A DNA stretch of 64,000 nucleotides from Cercospora beticola (GCF_033473495.1 NC_088939.1:3782001-3846000); one strand, 5' to 3'; numbered from the stretch's first letter, positions 1 through 11,860 are shown. The notes: generated by a model from the sequence alone, not told the origin. A program made the numbers and translations.

Positions 1-1509
1 ACGTCTCAGCGAATTGCCGTGAGAAGTTGCGAATGGACTGCGGCGAGCGAGGCTCAGATTCGAGTGCGGGTGTGACCGGGGTGCGTATCGTCGTGATGCT
101 GTTGCATCGTCCATCTCGAGATGACACCGTGGGCGATGTGATCGGGCTGCCGATAGTGGTTCCTCCCACGAAACTATTGCTGCGCGTGCTGCTGGCTCCA
201 GAAGATTCTGAAGAGCTGACTGTGTCGATGGTGGTGAAGGTACTGGTGCTCATTTTACGCAATCGGGAGAAGGCGCTCATGCTGCTGACTGGAGGCGAGC
301 TGGATTTCAAGGTAATAGGTGTCTGTGAAATGTGTGACTCGGGCGCTGCATAATCGTATGCTTCCGTTTTGGGAGCTTTCTTGCCTCTTTGGAAGGTACT
401 GAGCGAGCCAACATCTCCGAATGCAATGGTGTTGTCCTTGTCAATCCAGATATTGGAAGGCCGGATTGCAGTGTGCGCGACACCACGACTGTGTAAGCAT
501 GCCAAGGCATCCGAAAGGCAGTGCATCCATTCGCAAAGCAGCGCCGGTCGTTCCGATGCGACGACCTTCATGTATTGCGTGGGCGTCCGGTGCTCAATAT
601 ATGTTGCAAGTGTGTGCTCAGCCACAAAGTCGGAAATGATGAAGCCGGCGTTTTCAGAAGTGTACGATGCCCAGCAGGATGCGATGTGCTCGTGGTCCAG
701 AGCCCTTGCTTTTCGAATATCGCGCTTGTACTTGTCGTGGTGTCTATCACCGGTCACTTTGTCAACGAGAGAGTACTTCCTGCGCATGAAGATTTCGTCC
801 GGTTTACCGGGAAAGTGAATACGATCGAATGGTTGAAGTGTGACAGCTGGAGGTAATGTGTTGACGTGCTCCATCGGAATATGCTCTTTGGACCCATAAT
901 CGATGTGAGAGCCTTGCTTGAGCTCACGAAGCAAGAACGTGAACTGCATGTCATAGAACTTTTTGTTGAGTACTTCATCGTTCTTGTAGGACAGCTCCAG
1001 GTTCTCGACGTTCTCAAGCGATAGAGGAAGGTCGTCATCGTCCCAAGAGTCGTCGATGCAACCAAAGATCTGGTCTGGTACACCGACTTCGGTCAAGATT
1101 AAGAAAAGTCGCTTCGCTCGATCGAGGATCCAGTCCTGCAATGAATACTCAGTAATTGACGCAGGAAAGGTAGGAGGAAGCCATTGGATCGCATACCATG
1201 TAAGTATCATCAGTCAAGCCCTCGCCAAACGCTAAAGGCCTGTCGAGGAAGTCGCGTTCCTCGCCACGAAGTTTGCTGATCACGAACGACCGAGTCACTT
1301 TCGCATCTATCCTCTCGTCGGTCCACCATCGTTGTTTGAGTTGCTGATGTGGTGTCACTAATGAGTGGCCTCCATAGCCGTAGATGTAGGCGTTCAAGGC
1401 TGTTCGATTGCGCATGGTCAGAGATGTGGCCAAAATTGTGAGGCCCGGGGTCAGACATACCTATAGTTGCAGCGGTCGGTGCCACGTCTGCATAACTTCG
1501 AGTAGCCAT
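1..1509 (-). CDS. Degenerate protein-kinase-like protein (3' end outside window)
   Basis: Three-exon model: exon 1 1461-1509, exon 2 1197-1399, exon 3 from 1135 running off the left edge. The two introns (1400-1460 and 1136-1196) are both 61 nt with GTATG..CAG ends, and the frame stays open across them for about 460 codons. A kinase-like C-lobe is visible around residues 280-355: a HSRGVAHTAIRPSNIWID stretch in the catalytic-loop position, then AFGDVG in the DFG position, then an AAPE (APE) motif. The catalytic HRD Asp is Thr-Ala and DFG is reordered, and no clear VAIK lysine is seen, so a pseudokinase is likely. The part after the APE motif becomes Ser/Thr-rich and low in complexity. Family membership is seen in the sequence; catalytic inactivity is inferred. 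Substrate and pathway are unknown. Confidence 0.72.
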
Positions 1510-2394
1510 CGGATGAAAGATGGGAAAGATCGAGCTGCGGGTCAAGAGGTACAGCAAAACCCACTTTTGCCAGGCACAGGTTACAACCGTTGCCAACGCC
1601 AAGGGAAAAGTATTAGGAGATAGAGTGTTATCGATCACAGCCGGCGGTTATCCTTTGTTCGAAATACACGTGGCTCGGATCATGGCGGGGGTCTTGCTTT
1701 GTTTGACGTAGAAATCGTGGCGAAAGTGATGCTCACTCACATCAGGGACGGAGAAGGGGAGACGGGATCGAAAGCAGCGACGCAAGGAAATAGTATACAG
1801 AGCGAGAGAGAGAAAACAGAGGGTCAGCAGCAGAGAGCAGTCCGCGGTGACGAGTCCTATCACGACGACTTACGGTGTGTACACACGCGAGCAGCTCCCG
1901 CTCGGCAGGGCCCCAGCGCATATGCAACACCCAGCATGGTCGATTCGGTGCAGGATGCGCAGCGCGTGCATGGGGGTGTGGAATTATTGGTGCTGCGTCG
2001 CACTTTCGGGATCCAGCTCGTCGTCCAGAGCAGTCGAGCGCCTTGTGATACTTTCGGGAGCATGAGCAGATCCGATAGCGCCTGGTCGAGTCGCGCAGAA
2101 GCGACGGGGCCACGACTGCATTCGTGCCGTGCAACAGCTTCCCATTTGGCGGCGAGGAGTCGTCTTCTGGTGGCCTTTGTCGTCGCTAGACCGCGGCCCA
2201 GCAGCCGCCCGGCAGAAGTGCAGCAGCAGCGTGCGTGGAGGCGGGTGGAGGGCCCTCGCGTGCTGCACGCGACAACGAGACGACACTTGACACCGAAGCG
2301 GAAGTGGCAGTCGTCGCTACCGCGGTGATGGGCGACATTGTTCGGCGATGTTTGATAGGGTGACGTGCGGGAGACAGCGAATTAGACTTCGCCA

Positions 2395-2781
2395 ATGGCC
2401 GTGCAAAGCTCGCTGGCCGCCTTCCGAGAGGCCATGGTCTCCCACTCTCCCGTCACAATCCTCCTCCACCACATCATCAATGCCATCTCCTTTGGGGCCG
2501 TGTGCTTCTGCATCTGGCGGCTGGCTGCTTGTCGGCACTCCCAGCACGAAGCCTGCCCGCAGCAACGCGCTCCTGGGTCGGTCAGCAGGCGCGCAATTGC
2601 AAATTGCTTCGCGCATCCCACCGCAAAACGGCGACGCAGCGCGCGTCCAGGCATCGGCCAGTCGGGAGACGGTGTGGACATATTAATTGACAGATCTCAC
2701 GCCAGTCAGGTTGATTGCTCAGCCCTCGATCAGTCGCATGCATGCCTGCGCTCTTCACTCCGCTCCAGACCCCGGCATTGA
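2395..2781 (+). CDS. Possible small ORF with a hydrophobic segment (doubtful)
   Basis: This is a 128-codon frame starting with ATG at 2395. The first ~45 codons favour C or G in third position, as the real genes here do, and encode a hydrophobic helix around residues 20-42 (VTILLHHIINAISFGAVCFC). After that the composition changes to Arg/Ser/His-rich and looks non-coding, so if real this is probably a first exon spliced to something downstream that I could not place. No family recognised. It may equally be a chance open frame. Confidence 0.22.
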   Translation: MAVQSSLAAFREAMVSHSPVTILLHHIINAISFGAVCFCIWRLAACRHSQHEACPQQRAPGSVSRRAIANCFAHPTAKRRRSARPGIGQSGDGVDILIDRSHASQVDCSALDQSHACLRSSLRSRPRH

Positions 2782-3192
2782 AGCCGCCAGCACGTCGGAT
2801 CCATGGAACAAAAGACGCCGGACGTGGTTGACATCATGCCGGCATGAGCAGCGTGCATTGGCGCACGTTGCACCGCTGTCGACGGTGCGCTGCATGGGAC
2901 CGTAGCACAATAGAATTCGTGTAGAAGCCGCACGGAGATGTACGGGAGCTGAGCAGTTTGGCGGAAAAAAGAGTGTCACGCAGGGCACAGATCTTTGGAC
3001 ATGGCAGAGGTGGCGCGCGCCGAACGCTTATCGATCTGTTCTGATATGCACTTGCCCTGAGGATAGATGAAAACGACCAAGAACAATCATGAACAGAGTT
3101 TCCGTCTACCAGCACACCACCACTCTTCAAACAATCGTTGAATCATGAGACCTTGCAGAGATCAGTTCTCAACAGCATTCGCCAAGTCAGGT

Positions 3193-3276
3193 AATCGTAC
3201 ATCAAATCCGACCTGGCTTTGATCTTGCCGTAAAATCGGACCTGGCGTGAATTGATATGTACGATTGGAACCTGGC
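3193..3276. repeat. Inverted repeat enclosing ~29-nt phased direct repeats
   Basis: AATCGTACAT at 3193-3202 has its perfect reverse complement at 3257-3266. Within and beside it the motif (G/A)ACCTGGC occurs at 3210-3217, 3239-3246 and 3269-3276, spaced 29 and 30 nt. No coding frame explains it. It may be a decayed mobile-element end or a protein-binding array. Confidence 0.5.
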
Positions 3277-4407
3277 GTCGATGCGCTGGACAAGTGGAGA
3301 CTCCACTCCCAACCTCACGATTCCGACGCATTGCATAGCAACCAGTGCATTCATCATCAATCAACCACGAGCGGAAACCGCTTCACAGACTCATCACCAA
3401 ACAGTGCAAACACAACCTAAACCTCAGGATTCAACAAGCTAACCTGTCAAAGAAGCACCTGCATGACATCCATCGCCACGCGAGCTTCCTTCTGCTCCAC
3501 CACAAATCTGCATCAGGCATAAGTTTGAGACTTGAAACGCAGTGTGGCAGGGGCCGCTCAGGTACGGGCACGCCACACGCGGCGTCAGCGTGGTCTGACG
3601 ATAGACCGCACGAACACGTTCCCAGCTGCGGTAATCTTCATCAATTGCTGACTGCGTGAAGAGTGACGTCGTTTTCTCACTCTCACCACTGCAGTATGAC
3701 CTCCCTACGTCGTGCCGCGTGAATCTAGAGACGCCAGTGTATCTGCTTTCATCAGCACACAGCATTCGATTCCTCTCCCAGTAATCTGCACAATCTGCTT
3801 CACCCACGCCATCCAAAGCACTTCGCAAAAGTGGAAATTCGCAATAAGTAGGGGGAGTCAGCTGCTGAATTTCTCCTATTCTCTTTCTTCCGCGTTACTC
3901 GCATCGCCCATCATCCTCTTGGAGTGAGCTCTACGTACATTGTACACCAAAGATTTTTCTATGCTACTGAAGCTGCACCAAACATCCAGCTCCTGCCCAA
4001 GGCAGATAACCCAGGAAGCGCGCATTCGCCAAAAAGGTGACGCCAAAGATACCAGCGCTCATCGTCGTAGAAAAAACTCCCGCTTTGCTCGCTCTAAAGC
4101 ACTCCTCAACAATGCATCTGTGGGAAAATGGGTGCAGCGAGTGCAAAGAATCAGACCGCTGCGTACATGGGATGGTATAGAGAGTCGTGTCGTCATGAAA
4201 CGGTGAATGATGTGTCGATTGTGTATATTTTCCGAGGAAGGCTCGCCGTGTTGTGAAGCTCCATTCCGGCATTGCTGACCAGGCAGTGAGCGTCAGCAAG
4301 GCAGCCTGCGGTCTCCTGAGGTGTGCCACGTAAGCATTATAAGGCGTGCGTCGTGCAGCCCCAGACAGCAGCACAGAAGCGCCTCGTAGCCTGTTCGCAG
4401 CATGTCA

Positions 4408-7140
4408 CTAGAACACTGCGGCAAGCCCACTCTTACTGTGCCTCTTGCTAAATCTCTTTCTCCCCTTCAGGCTTCGATCATCGTCGTCGGTGTTCTTGCG
4501 TAATGTGTGGCGCAGCGCATGCCCGTGCCTCTCACCGGCGCTGGGGCCGCCCAACGGCATGACTGCGTCGTCACCTACAGAGTCGGCGGGTGAGCTCATG
4601 GCCGACGTTGCATTGAGGTCATTCAGTATTGAATCGCCGGAATAGGAGTTGGTCATCGATGTTGCGATGGCGACTTCTCGGGCCTGTTCTACGCAGTCCA
4701 GCCACTCTTGTGTTGAGTACTTGCTGCCAGCAGGGTCGGAAGTCGTTGCTCGAGGATCCTCAAATGTGTAATGTTTGTCACGCTGTCATGATTAGTTTTC
4801 GCGGAGGAAAGTTCTGGGAAGGGTGATACTCACAGTGTCAATGGTCCAATAAGTCAGGCCCTTGGAATCTACGCAGCTCTTACATGTTGCGCCACTTGCA
4901 GCAAGGTTGATCTCTAACTTCGATTTCTTTTCGTTTCCTCCTGCTGCAGCGACCACCAGTCGTGCGTATGAGGTAATCAAGACGAGTCTTTCCCGTTTCT
5001 TGGCCGTATTGCTGCTGAAGAAACGCGAGAATTTGGGCTTTTCAGATGGCGTTTGCACTTCACCATTCTTGTTGGTTGGACTGCTGGATTGAGGTGCTGC
5101 CGTGACGATCAAGTTTCCGAGCTTTAAGATCCTCTCATTGTTGTGTGTGAGTACAGGAGACCAGTCGATATCCAGCTGGCTAGGCGGCGGAAGTTCAGTC
5201 ACATTGTGCAATTGGGGCCTGCGAGGAGGGTGTTGCGCAACCGACTGCTGCGACTGTGACGATGACAGCGCGATTGCGGCCGCAGAGCTTGCCATGCCGC
5301 CGCTGTTGCCCACCCTGACACTTGTGCCATTGAGCTTTATTGGAGCTGCGGGAGGTGGGACGTATGCTTTTAGGCGCGGAGCCTTTTGCCGCCACAGACT
5401 TTTGCCCCATTGTACACCATCGAAGAATCTATGACTCTTGATGTGGTCAACTGGCAGTCGACGTTCCGGCTCAAGCACCAGAAGTCGCTCGATCAAGTCT
5501 TTCGCCACCTCAGGAAAGCCCTCTGGAAATGTGTAGTCCAAAGCCAAGATCTTTTGGAACGTCAAGTATTCATTAGCGGCCTTGAAAGGCGGTCGTCCTG
5601 CAAGCAGCTGGTATATTATGCATCCAAACGCCCACAGGTCGGACGCCTTGCAAGCGTTCTTATCGCGTAGCAGCTCAGGACTAACGTATTCTGCAGTACC
5701 GACGAAGGAGACAGCTCGATCCGTTTCAGCACCATCCATCGGTCGGCCACTGGACGCTCCAATCACAGTTGAGCCATTCCGTGTGGGATCCGGTAAAATC
5801 TTGGCAGTACCAAAGTCGGTGATCTTGACGTGCATGTCACGATCTAACAGGACATTCTCCGGCTTCAAGTCTCGGTGGATCACGCCTCGGCTGTGCATGT
5901 ATGCTACGCTGTCCAGGATTTCGGCGCCGTAGAACTTGGTACATTCCACGTCGAAGGAGCCCAGCTTCTTCAAGACCCCTAGGAGCTCACCTCCTGTGGC
6001 TAAGTCCAGGACGAAGTATAGTGACCGCTCATCCTGGAAAGTGTAGTATAACCGCACAATCCCAGGGTGCTCTGTCAGGCGGTTCAACGTGTCTCGTTCA
6101 ATGTTGACGTATTTGACCTTCTTCTCCTTGATGATATGTCTCTTATCCAGGACCTTGATGGCGTACTCCTTCAGGTTCTGCCTGTCTGTAGCGGCCAACA
6201 CAGTGGAATATGAGCCTTCTCCTAAAGTACGGCCAAAGTTGAAGTCCTTGACACCCTTCTTGACCACGCGTGATGATTGCGAGCTCGACGCGTCGGTCTC
6301 CTTTCGCGTCCCCATGGCTGCGCCTCGCTCTTCCCATTCCTCTCGCGAGCGTGGTATCGGCGCTGAGCCAGCGTACGGCTGGTCTTGACCGTCGTATCCT
6401 CCTGTTGATGATGATCCCCCTGTGGGAGCTCTGCCTCTCCGCGAGTTCCTCCTCGGTGGGAGTGGACCATTCCCAGCGCCGTTCATTGGGGTTCCAGGCT
6501 GCCTATAGGACCGGCTGGACTCTCGAGTAGGTATGCCAGCCAATGCTGCTCGTGCAGATCTCGATCCGCTCCTCGCTAGGCCCCCACTTCCGTCTGAGGA
6601 CGCGGCCAGGTCGTCGTTGTATCTATAGCCGCTTTGGTGCGAAATCCCGGAGCTTTGTGAGCTGTTGAGCTGGCTGTACAAGCCGCTCATGCGCTGTTGC
6701 TGCGCGATGTTCTGTACGCTCGGATTCCGGAATTGCGGGTTGTAGGAGGGGTATTGTGCTTGCTGTTGCGCCTGGTGGGTTAGCTGCATGCTCGATCGAT
6801 GCTCCAGCCTGGAATCCGGAAACTGCGACTGCTGCACGGAGGGGGATCGCCTCGGCTGTGCCGGCTGAGCAGCGTCTGTGGACTGCATTTCGTAGCTGCT
6901 CGGGTCAAAGTCTAATCCTGAGTCGCCTCCAGCGTCGAGCGTGCCTCCTGGCTCTCCGGCGAGAGACAGCAAGGCGGGACGGCGGCCATCGGTGACGGTG
7001 CTCTCGGAAGAATGTGACGAGGGCGGAGGCGGTCTCGAGCTCGGGGTGGTGGGCGAGGTGGGCGAGGTGACATCGTTGTCGGGATTGGCGATGCGCAGAC
7101 CGCCCAAGGACTGCGACAGCGACAGGTCGCCACCGCTCAT
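4408..7140 (-). CDS. PDK1-family protein kinase (Pkh1/2-like) with C-terminal PH-like domain
   Basis: Exon 1 is 4834-7140 and exon 2 is 4408-4782, with a 51-nt phase-0 intron (4783-4833); the product is 893 aa. Residues 1-295 are Ser/Pro/Gln-rich and disordered. The AGC kinase domain covers about 298-565: glycine loop GEGSYS, AIKVLDK lysine, HRDLKPEN catalytic loop, TDFG, and an activation segment SFVGTAEYVSPELL typical of PDK1. A PH-like region follows from about 667 and continues across the intron (ERILKLGNLIV, then RLVLITSYARL, then the YWTIDT splice point), ending in a basic Asp-rich tail. PDK1 kinases phosphorylate the activation loop of other AGC kinases; yeast Pkh1/2 act in sphingolipid and cell-integrity signalling at the plasma membrane. 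Start ATG at 7140. The PH splice restores domain homology, which supports the intron. Confidence 0.93.
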
Positions 7141-8470
7141 GGTTGTGGGTGGGGAGGCAGCGCCTGCCGTGATGTGTGCGTCTCAATGGTGGAGTGCTCC
7201 GGCATCACCAGTGGGAGCCGTGCAAGCGTGCGTGGGCCAGATGGGGAATAGCGAGCGAGCGAGCGAGCGTGTGGCAGCGCGTGGCCGGCCGGCGCAGGGT
7301 CGCGGTGGCTCGCAGGAGCGGTGGGCGGGAAGCGGCGATGGGCGTGATATGGGTGCCGGGCGGAGGCAGGCGTGAGAGGAGGGGAGTACGTCGTCGTCGT
7401 CGTCGTGGGCAGTCGTCCGCAGCGTCCAAGTCGAGACGGGCCGCAGAGCACGAACGACTCAAGCTTTCAGGACAGCGGGCGGTCTTCCGCAACGCTGACG
7501 CCAAATCCAGGAGGAGGGCAAGCGTGGAAGGTGTCTCAGAGTGCAGTCTGGGCGGCGGATGGGCGAAGGCTATAGTAATACTGTAATAGCGTAGTGCAGG
7601 AGACGACAGCACCACAGACCACGGCCGTCGTCGGGCTCGCTGCCGAACGCACGCACGTAACGGTATGGCAGCCAAGCGCAGAGCAGAGCCTCTCTCCAAC
7701 TTACCGAACGATGCAGTGTGTAGACGAGCCAACGTCAGAACACAGCTCTCGCGTGTCGTAAATATAGCATGACGCGCCCGCCCTTCCTTCGCTGCTCCAC
7801 CGCCAACACCGGCGTCTTCCTTCAACGACTCCCCTCCTCTCACGCCCTCCCCAACTGCACCAACACCTGCGATTTCGCGCCCGCCCTCCTCAGCCCCTCC
7901 GCTGAGCTGGCATTGCGGCAGATACCCGGGTGCTGCAGAGCTTCACCATATTCTCCCGAGTCACCGCCTCATTGGACAAGTCTCGAAGTACTTTGGCCCT
8001 CCCGCCGCGCCTGCTGCTGTCCTGCAGTCCGCCGAACATTCACTGCAGTCTGCAGGCACGAACTCGTGACCGTCTAGAATTCCCAGATGTGACAGGAGTC
8101 CGCTCTCCAGGTGCAGAGGTGCCTTGCGTCTTCCGGGCTTCAAGAACTGCTATGAAACAATCTCACTGCAAAGCCCAATGTTGCCACGGCTACTACTGCT
8201 GTCTCATGGCAAATGTCGCTACGGACGCTGCTGCTGTCTCGGAGCCAACGTATCCGCATGCCTTCCCAATTCATCCTGTGCTCCGCCCTCTGTCCTCCTG
8301 CTAGAAATGCCATGATTCACAGCGTCACTGACTTCGCAGCATGCTAACGCCTAGCGACTACCTTGCTCTGCAGATGCGCAACTACCACATGCACGACTGT
8401 CTCGGCAGCTTCAACTTCTCTCGTCTAATCACCAGCCAACATGGATCTCATACCGACTTGACCACGTATC
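7141..8470. other. Divergent upstream region of PDK1 and hypothetical gene
   Basis: A 1.3-kb region between two divergently oriented starts. It is GC-rich with a GTC microsatellite near 7388-7406 and several short open frames on both strands that lack any domain. Best read as promoter and 5' leader sequence, possibly with upstream ORFs for the PDK1 transcript. Confidence 0.5.
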
Positions 8471-10129
8471 ATGCTACTGGGACGGCCGACTCGCGTGGGC
8501 TTGTCCCATGCTGACATCAAAGATTATCAGACACGATTCGAAGCCAGACAGCCTTCGCAACAGACCCAATTCAGGATTGGCGGCGTAAAGCTGAGCTCAG
8601 TTCCAAGCCACCTCACACGTGCAAGCATTACCAGAGCACATGAAGATACAGGTCGCATGCGGGCGGATTCATGCTCTTCCCAAGCGGCAATTTGTAGCGC
8701 CGACGCCCCAAAACAACAAGACCCCCCGAATCGTTTCGACCAGCCTGCCATACCATTGCTGGATCCTGGTGCACCAATTTTTGTGCCAAAATTGGTACAA
8801 GGGTCAGCGAGCTTCTTGACAGAGGGCAACATCGATCGCTATCCGCCGTTTCGGAGACCTGCACTCCCCAAGCGTACCAGCTCTCGCCGCCATCACGCCA
8901 GCTCCGATCATGACATTAGGCCTCACGACGATGTTCGTGAACAACAGAGTCACAGGTCCAGTCCTAACCTGCTCGCTATGAGGTCGCCACCTTCAACTCA
9001 TGGTCCTCGGATACGGACTCGAAGTAGCTCGCTGACTTGGGAACGGACGCACGAGAATAAGAGCCAGAAATCCAGAGTCGTCAGCAGCGCAAATGGTATC
9101 GATAACCGGGCGTCCGCATTAACAACATTTCCGCTCGACCTCTTGCATCGCGACTCTCCGCTCGACGAGCTCAGCCAGCAACTCAGTCGCCTGGCCGCGG
9201 GTGCATATCGTCCGAGATCTGTCGGAAGGTCTTTTGAACGCCGTCCTGGTCGGGGTATATCGTTGTTGTCTGGGAACCCGTTCGAAGTGAGCGGCGAGTC
9301 AGATTTGCCAGATTTGCCAAAAGAACCCAGTGGACATCGCGCGCTTTCTTCGCCAATTTCAAAACCTGCAGACAATGCAAAGATTCGTCGGGACTCTCTC
9401 GTGGATCCCCAAGATCTGTATGAGCTCTCTCTAGCCCTACCTTCGCCTCAGGTGCAACCGTTGCCTGATCTATCTCCCTCGGGACAACGACAAGCAATGT
9501 CGCCATCACGAGACGTGGATTCATCCTCGTCAATACCGTGTGGCACACCGAAAGGCCCTCCACACGTCACCGTCTACGACGACTCACTACCCATGTCACT
9601 ACAGCCACAGACGCCAGCCGATCTTGTCAGATCCACGGCACGCAGATACCGGCACTCGCCAAGCTCCTCTCGGCGAATCCATGGAGAGCTTGTGAGCAGC
9701 CCGTTGAGCGCTGTACCAGAGCGAGCCAGCAACCGCCAGACTTACCCTATGAGCAATTCAAGGCAGGAAAGTGTCACTAGCGATACGCCAGTGAGGGCAC
9801 CAGCCGTCACGCCTGCCCGACACACGTTGTTCGTCGATCACAGAGCCTCGCCTATGCAGCCAACACGGTCACCCATATATCAGAGCTCAACTCCAATTCG
9901 CTCGCCTCAGCACGACTTGGTGAGACACCACAATCACACGACTCAGCAACAAATTCCATTGCGCCAATCTCACCGCCAAGAAAGGACTGGCAACAGTGAG
10001 AACGACATCGAGGCCGCGTTGGAGGCCGTCGAGCAGGACCGACATACGTGGGTATCTCGACGAGAACAACATGGGGAGCTGGACGTAACGCCGCCTGCAG
10101 AAGGGAGATTCGAGAGATACTTTACCTGA
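8471..10129 (+). CDS. Hypothetical Ser/Pro/Arg-rich disordered protein
   Basis: Single 552-codon frame from ATG 8471. No recognised domain. It is mostly low-complexity Ser/Pro/Arg/His sequence with many SP and TP sites, which suggests a phosphorylated scaffold. Two patches look more conserved: a PLLDPGAPIFVPKLVQG stretch near residue 95-111 and a C-terminal helical, acidic stretch (DIEAALEAVEQDRHTWVSRR) just before the end. The length of the frame and the lack of a competing antisense gene support it. A missed 5' exon is possible because the sequence before 8471 contains acceptor-like CTCTGCAG. No function assigned. Confidence 0.6.
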   Translation: MLLGRPTRVGLSHADIKDYQTRFEARQPSQQTQFRIGGVKLSSVPSHLTRASITRAHEDTGRMRADSCSSQAAICSADAPKQQDPPNRFDQPAIPLLDPGAPIFVPKLVQGSASFLTEGNIDRYPPFRRPALPKRTSSRRHHASSDHDIRPHDDVREQQSHRSSPNLLAMRSPPSTHGPRIRTRSSSLTWERTHENKSQKSRVVSSANGIDNRASALTTFPLDLLHRDSPLDELSQQLSRLAAGAYRPRSVGRSFERRPGRGISLLSGNPFEVSGESDLPDLPKEPSGHRALSSPISKPADNAKIRRDSLVDPQDLYELSLALPSPQVQPLPDLSPSGQRQAMSPSRDVDSSSSIPCGTPKGPPHVTVYDDSLPMSLQPQTPADLVRSTARRYRHSPSSSRRIHGELVSSPLSAVPERASNRQTYPMSNSRQESVTSDTPVRAPAVTPARHTLFVDHRASPMQPTRSPIYQSSTPIRSPQHDLVRHHNHTTQQQIPLRQSHRQERTGNSENDIEAALEAVEQDRHTWVSRREQHGELDVTPPAEGRFERYFT

Positions 10130-10302
10130 GCATCTCGCCGATCTTACATTAACGAATTACGACGCATGTTCGAACCAACAGCTTGGAAAGAAATACGATC
10201 AACAGATTTGCATGGAAGCTGAACAGCACTGGACATGTATTCTCGTCAGACAGTCTACTACAACCATCGATCATACTGTAGATTGCAAGTCCTTTTCTCC
10301 CT

Positions 10303-11342
10303 CTACTCAAATTGCATCTTCGTCACCACCTTTCCAATTCCTCCAATCTCTACAGCAACCTCATCTCCATCCTGCAAAAATTTCGGCGGCTTGAATCCCA
10401 ATCCCACACCACCCGGCGTGCCCGTCATGATCAATGTTCCCGCCTGCAACGTCTGGCCGGTGCTCAAAAAGCTCACCAGTTTCTTCACACCGAAACACAA
10501 GTCACTTGTGTTCGAATTTTGGCGTTCCTCGCCATTGACAAATGTCTTGAGCACGAGATTCGAAGCATCGCCGAGGACGGAAGTGCTTACGATCGCCGGG
10601 CCGAGAGGAGCGTATTTATCGAAAGATTTACTAAAACACCATTGTGGCATCATGCCGGCTTTGGATTTTTCCATTTGCCAGTCGCGGCAGGAAATGTCGT
10701 TTCCGGAGGTGTAGCCTGCTACGTAGTCGAGGGCCTGTGAGGAGAATTAGTATTGAGCATGCGATGTGGTTTGGGAAGATTTGGATGAAAATGACGTACA
10801 TCTTCTTCACTGACGTTCTTTGCATCTTTCCCAATGACGATTGTCAATTCTCCTTCATAGTCTAGATGTGTCTGTCCCAATTTTGGAATTGGAGTTGGTT
10901 GCCGCGTGTCGGCTACTGTCATGGGGGATTTGATGAAGAGTGTAGGATTTTCGGGGAGATCGAAGCCAGTCTCGAGGATATGTGTCTTATAGTTCAATCC
11001 GATACACCGGACGATGGGCACGTCTTGGGGTGTCAGAGGACCAAGTAGGGTTTTGACGGTGTCTTCTTGGCCTGTGGGTGTGGCTTGTACGGCGACGCGG
11101 CCTTCGAGAACTTTGACTTTGAGGTTTCCTGAGAGGGCAAGAGCGTCGATGTCTGGGTGAGAGGTTTCTGAAGAGGGGATGATGGGGTCGCCGAGACGTG
11201 TTGCGCCGTCTTGGGCGGAGACGTAGCGGATCAGACGTGTCCAGGCGGGGGCCATTGTGGAGGTTGTGGTGCTGAATGTGCGTAGCTGAGAGATGCTGAA
11301 TCTGAGACTCGATTGTATTCCTATGCGTCTGGCGAGGAACAT
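10303..11342 (-). CDS. FAH-family hydrolase/isomerase, probably mitochondrial
   Basis: Exon 1 10800-11342 and exon 2 10303-10734, with a 65-nt phase-0 intron (GTACGT..CACAG, 10735-10799); the product is 324 aa. The FAH fold is recognisable: RCIGLNYKTHILETG, LFIKSP, DYEGELTIVIGKDAKNVSEED, then after the splice YVAGYTSGNDISCRDWQ and a C-terminal LIMTGTPGGVGLGFKPP motif. The acidic metal ligands of this family are present in the DYEGEL segment. The first 29 residues are Arg/Ser/Thr-rich without acids and look like a mitochondrial presequence; a second ATG at residue 30 would give a cytosolic form. Family members include acylpyruvases, oxaloacetate decarboxylase and catabolic isomerases. The substrate cannot be told from sequence. 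Confidence 0.9.
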
Positions 11343-11860
11343 GTATTCGATGTTGAAGTGCGGGAGTGCTTATGTATATTTACTTGTATAGTTGATGGGT
11401 ACAAGCGTGAGGTCTCAATGTGGGTCGGCAGAGTGGCGGGCACGGCGATGTCGGCGGCTGTTCTCAATGGTCGATGGTGAGGCCGACCGCAGTGAGAGCT
11501 ACGAGCTCGTAGCAAATAACCGTTCTAGTAATAAGGCCAGACGCGCTGACGAGAGATCACAAAGATGGGTGACGTGCACTTAACTCCGAGGGTATGGTCG
11601 CGTTCGGCGATATTCGCGGTTAGAGGAACGGGACTTGCGCCAAGAGAGCTTGAAGATGGTCTGCGGCGAATATTGACGGGTATCATGATTGGAGATTCTT
11701 CACCTTTTTGAAGGTGAGCAAGACTACTACACATACTTTTACAACTGTATCATGCCTCGCCCAATCGAGGAGAGCGAGCCTCTAAAGTATAGCTCATTGT
11801 TGTACAAACCATCCTTCCAAACGCCGTTGCTATGCATTAAAGACGTGATCACATCCCTCT
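11343..11860. other. Intergenic, no gene seen
   Basis: Sequence between the FAH-family start and the Mss116-like stop. Only short overlapping frames without domains. It should contain the FAH gene promoter and the helicase 3' UTR. Confidence 0.5.

Larger units (their letters stand above)
1510..4407. other. Gene-poor interval with no firm gene
   Basis: This interval lies between the start of the kinase-like gene and the 3' end of the PDK1 gene. Open frames occur on both strands, but most have mixed third-position usage, no domain and no clean splice partners. A short stretch from 2395 and a repeat/hairpin cluster near 3190-3276 are listed separately. The right part probably includes the 3' UTR of the PDK1 gene. 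Confidence 0.5.

Noticed and set aside
1699..2328. 209-codon plus-strand frame
   Set aside because: Arg/Ser/Gln-rich with no domain, no codon preference, and it overlaps the 5' flank of the kinase-like gene; reads as chance.
7205..7843. 212-codon minus-strand frame upstream of PDK1
   Set aside because: Low-complexity Arg/Ala/Leu translation of a GC-rich leader; no domain or splice link to PDK1.
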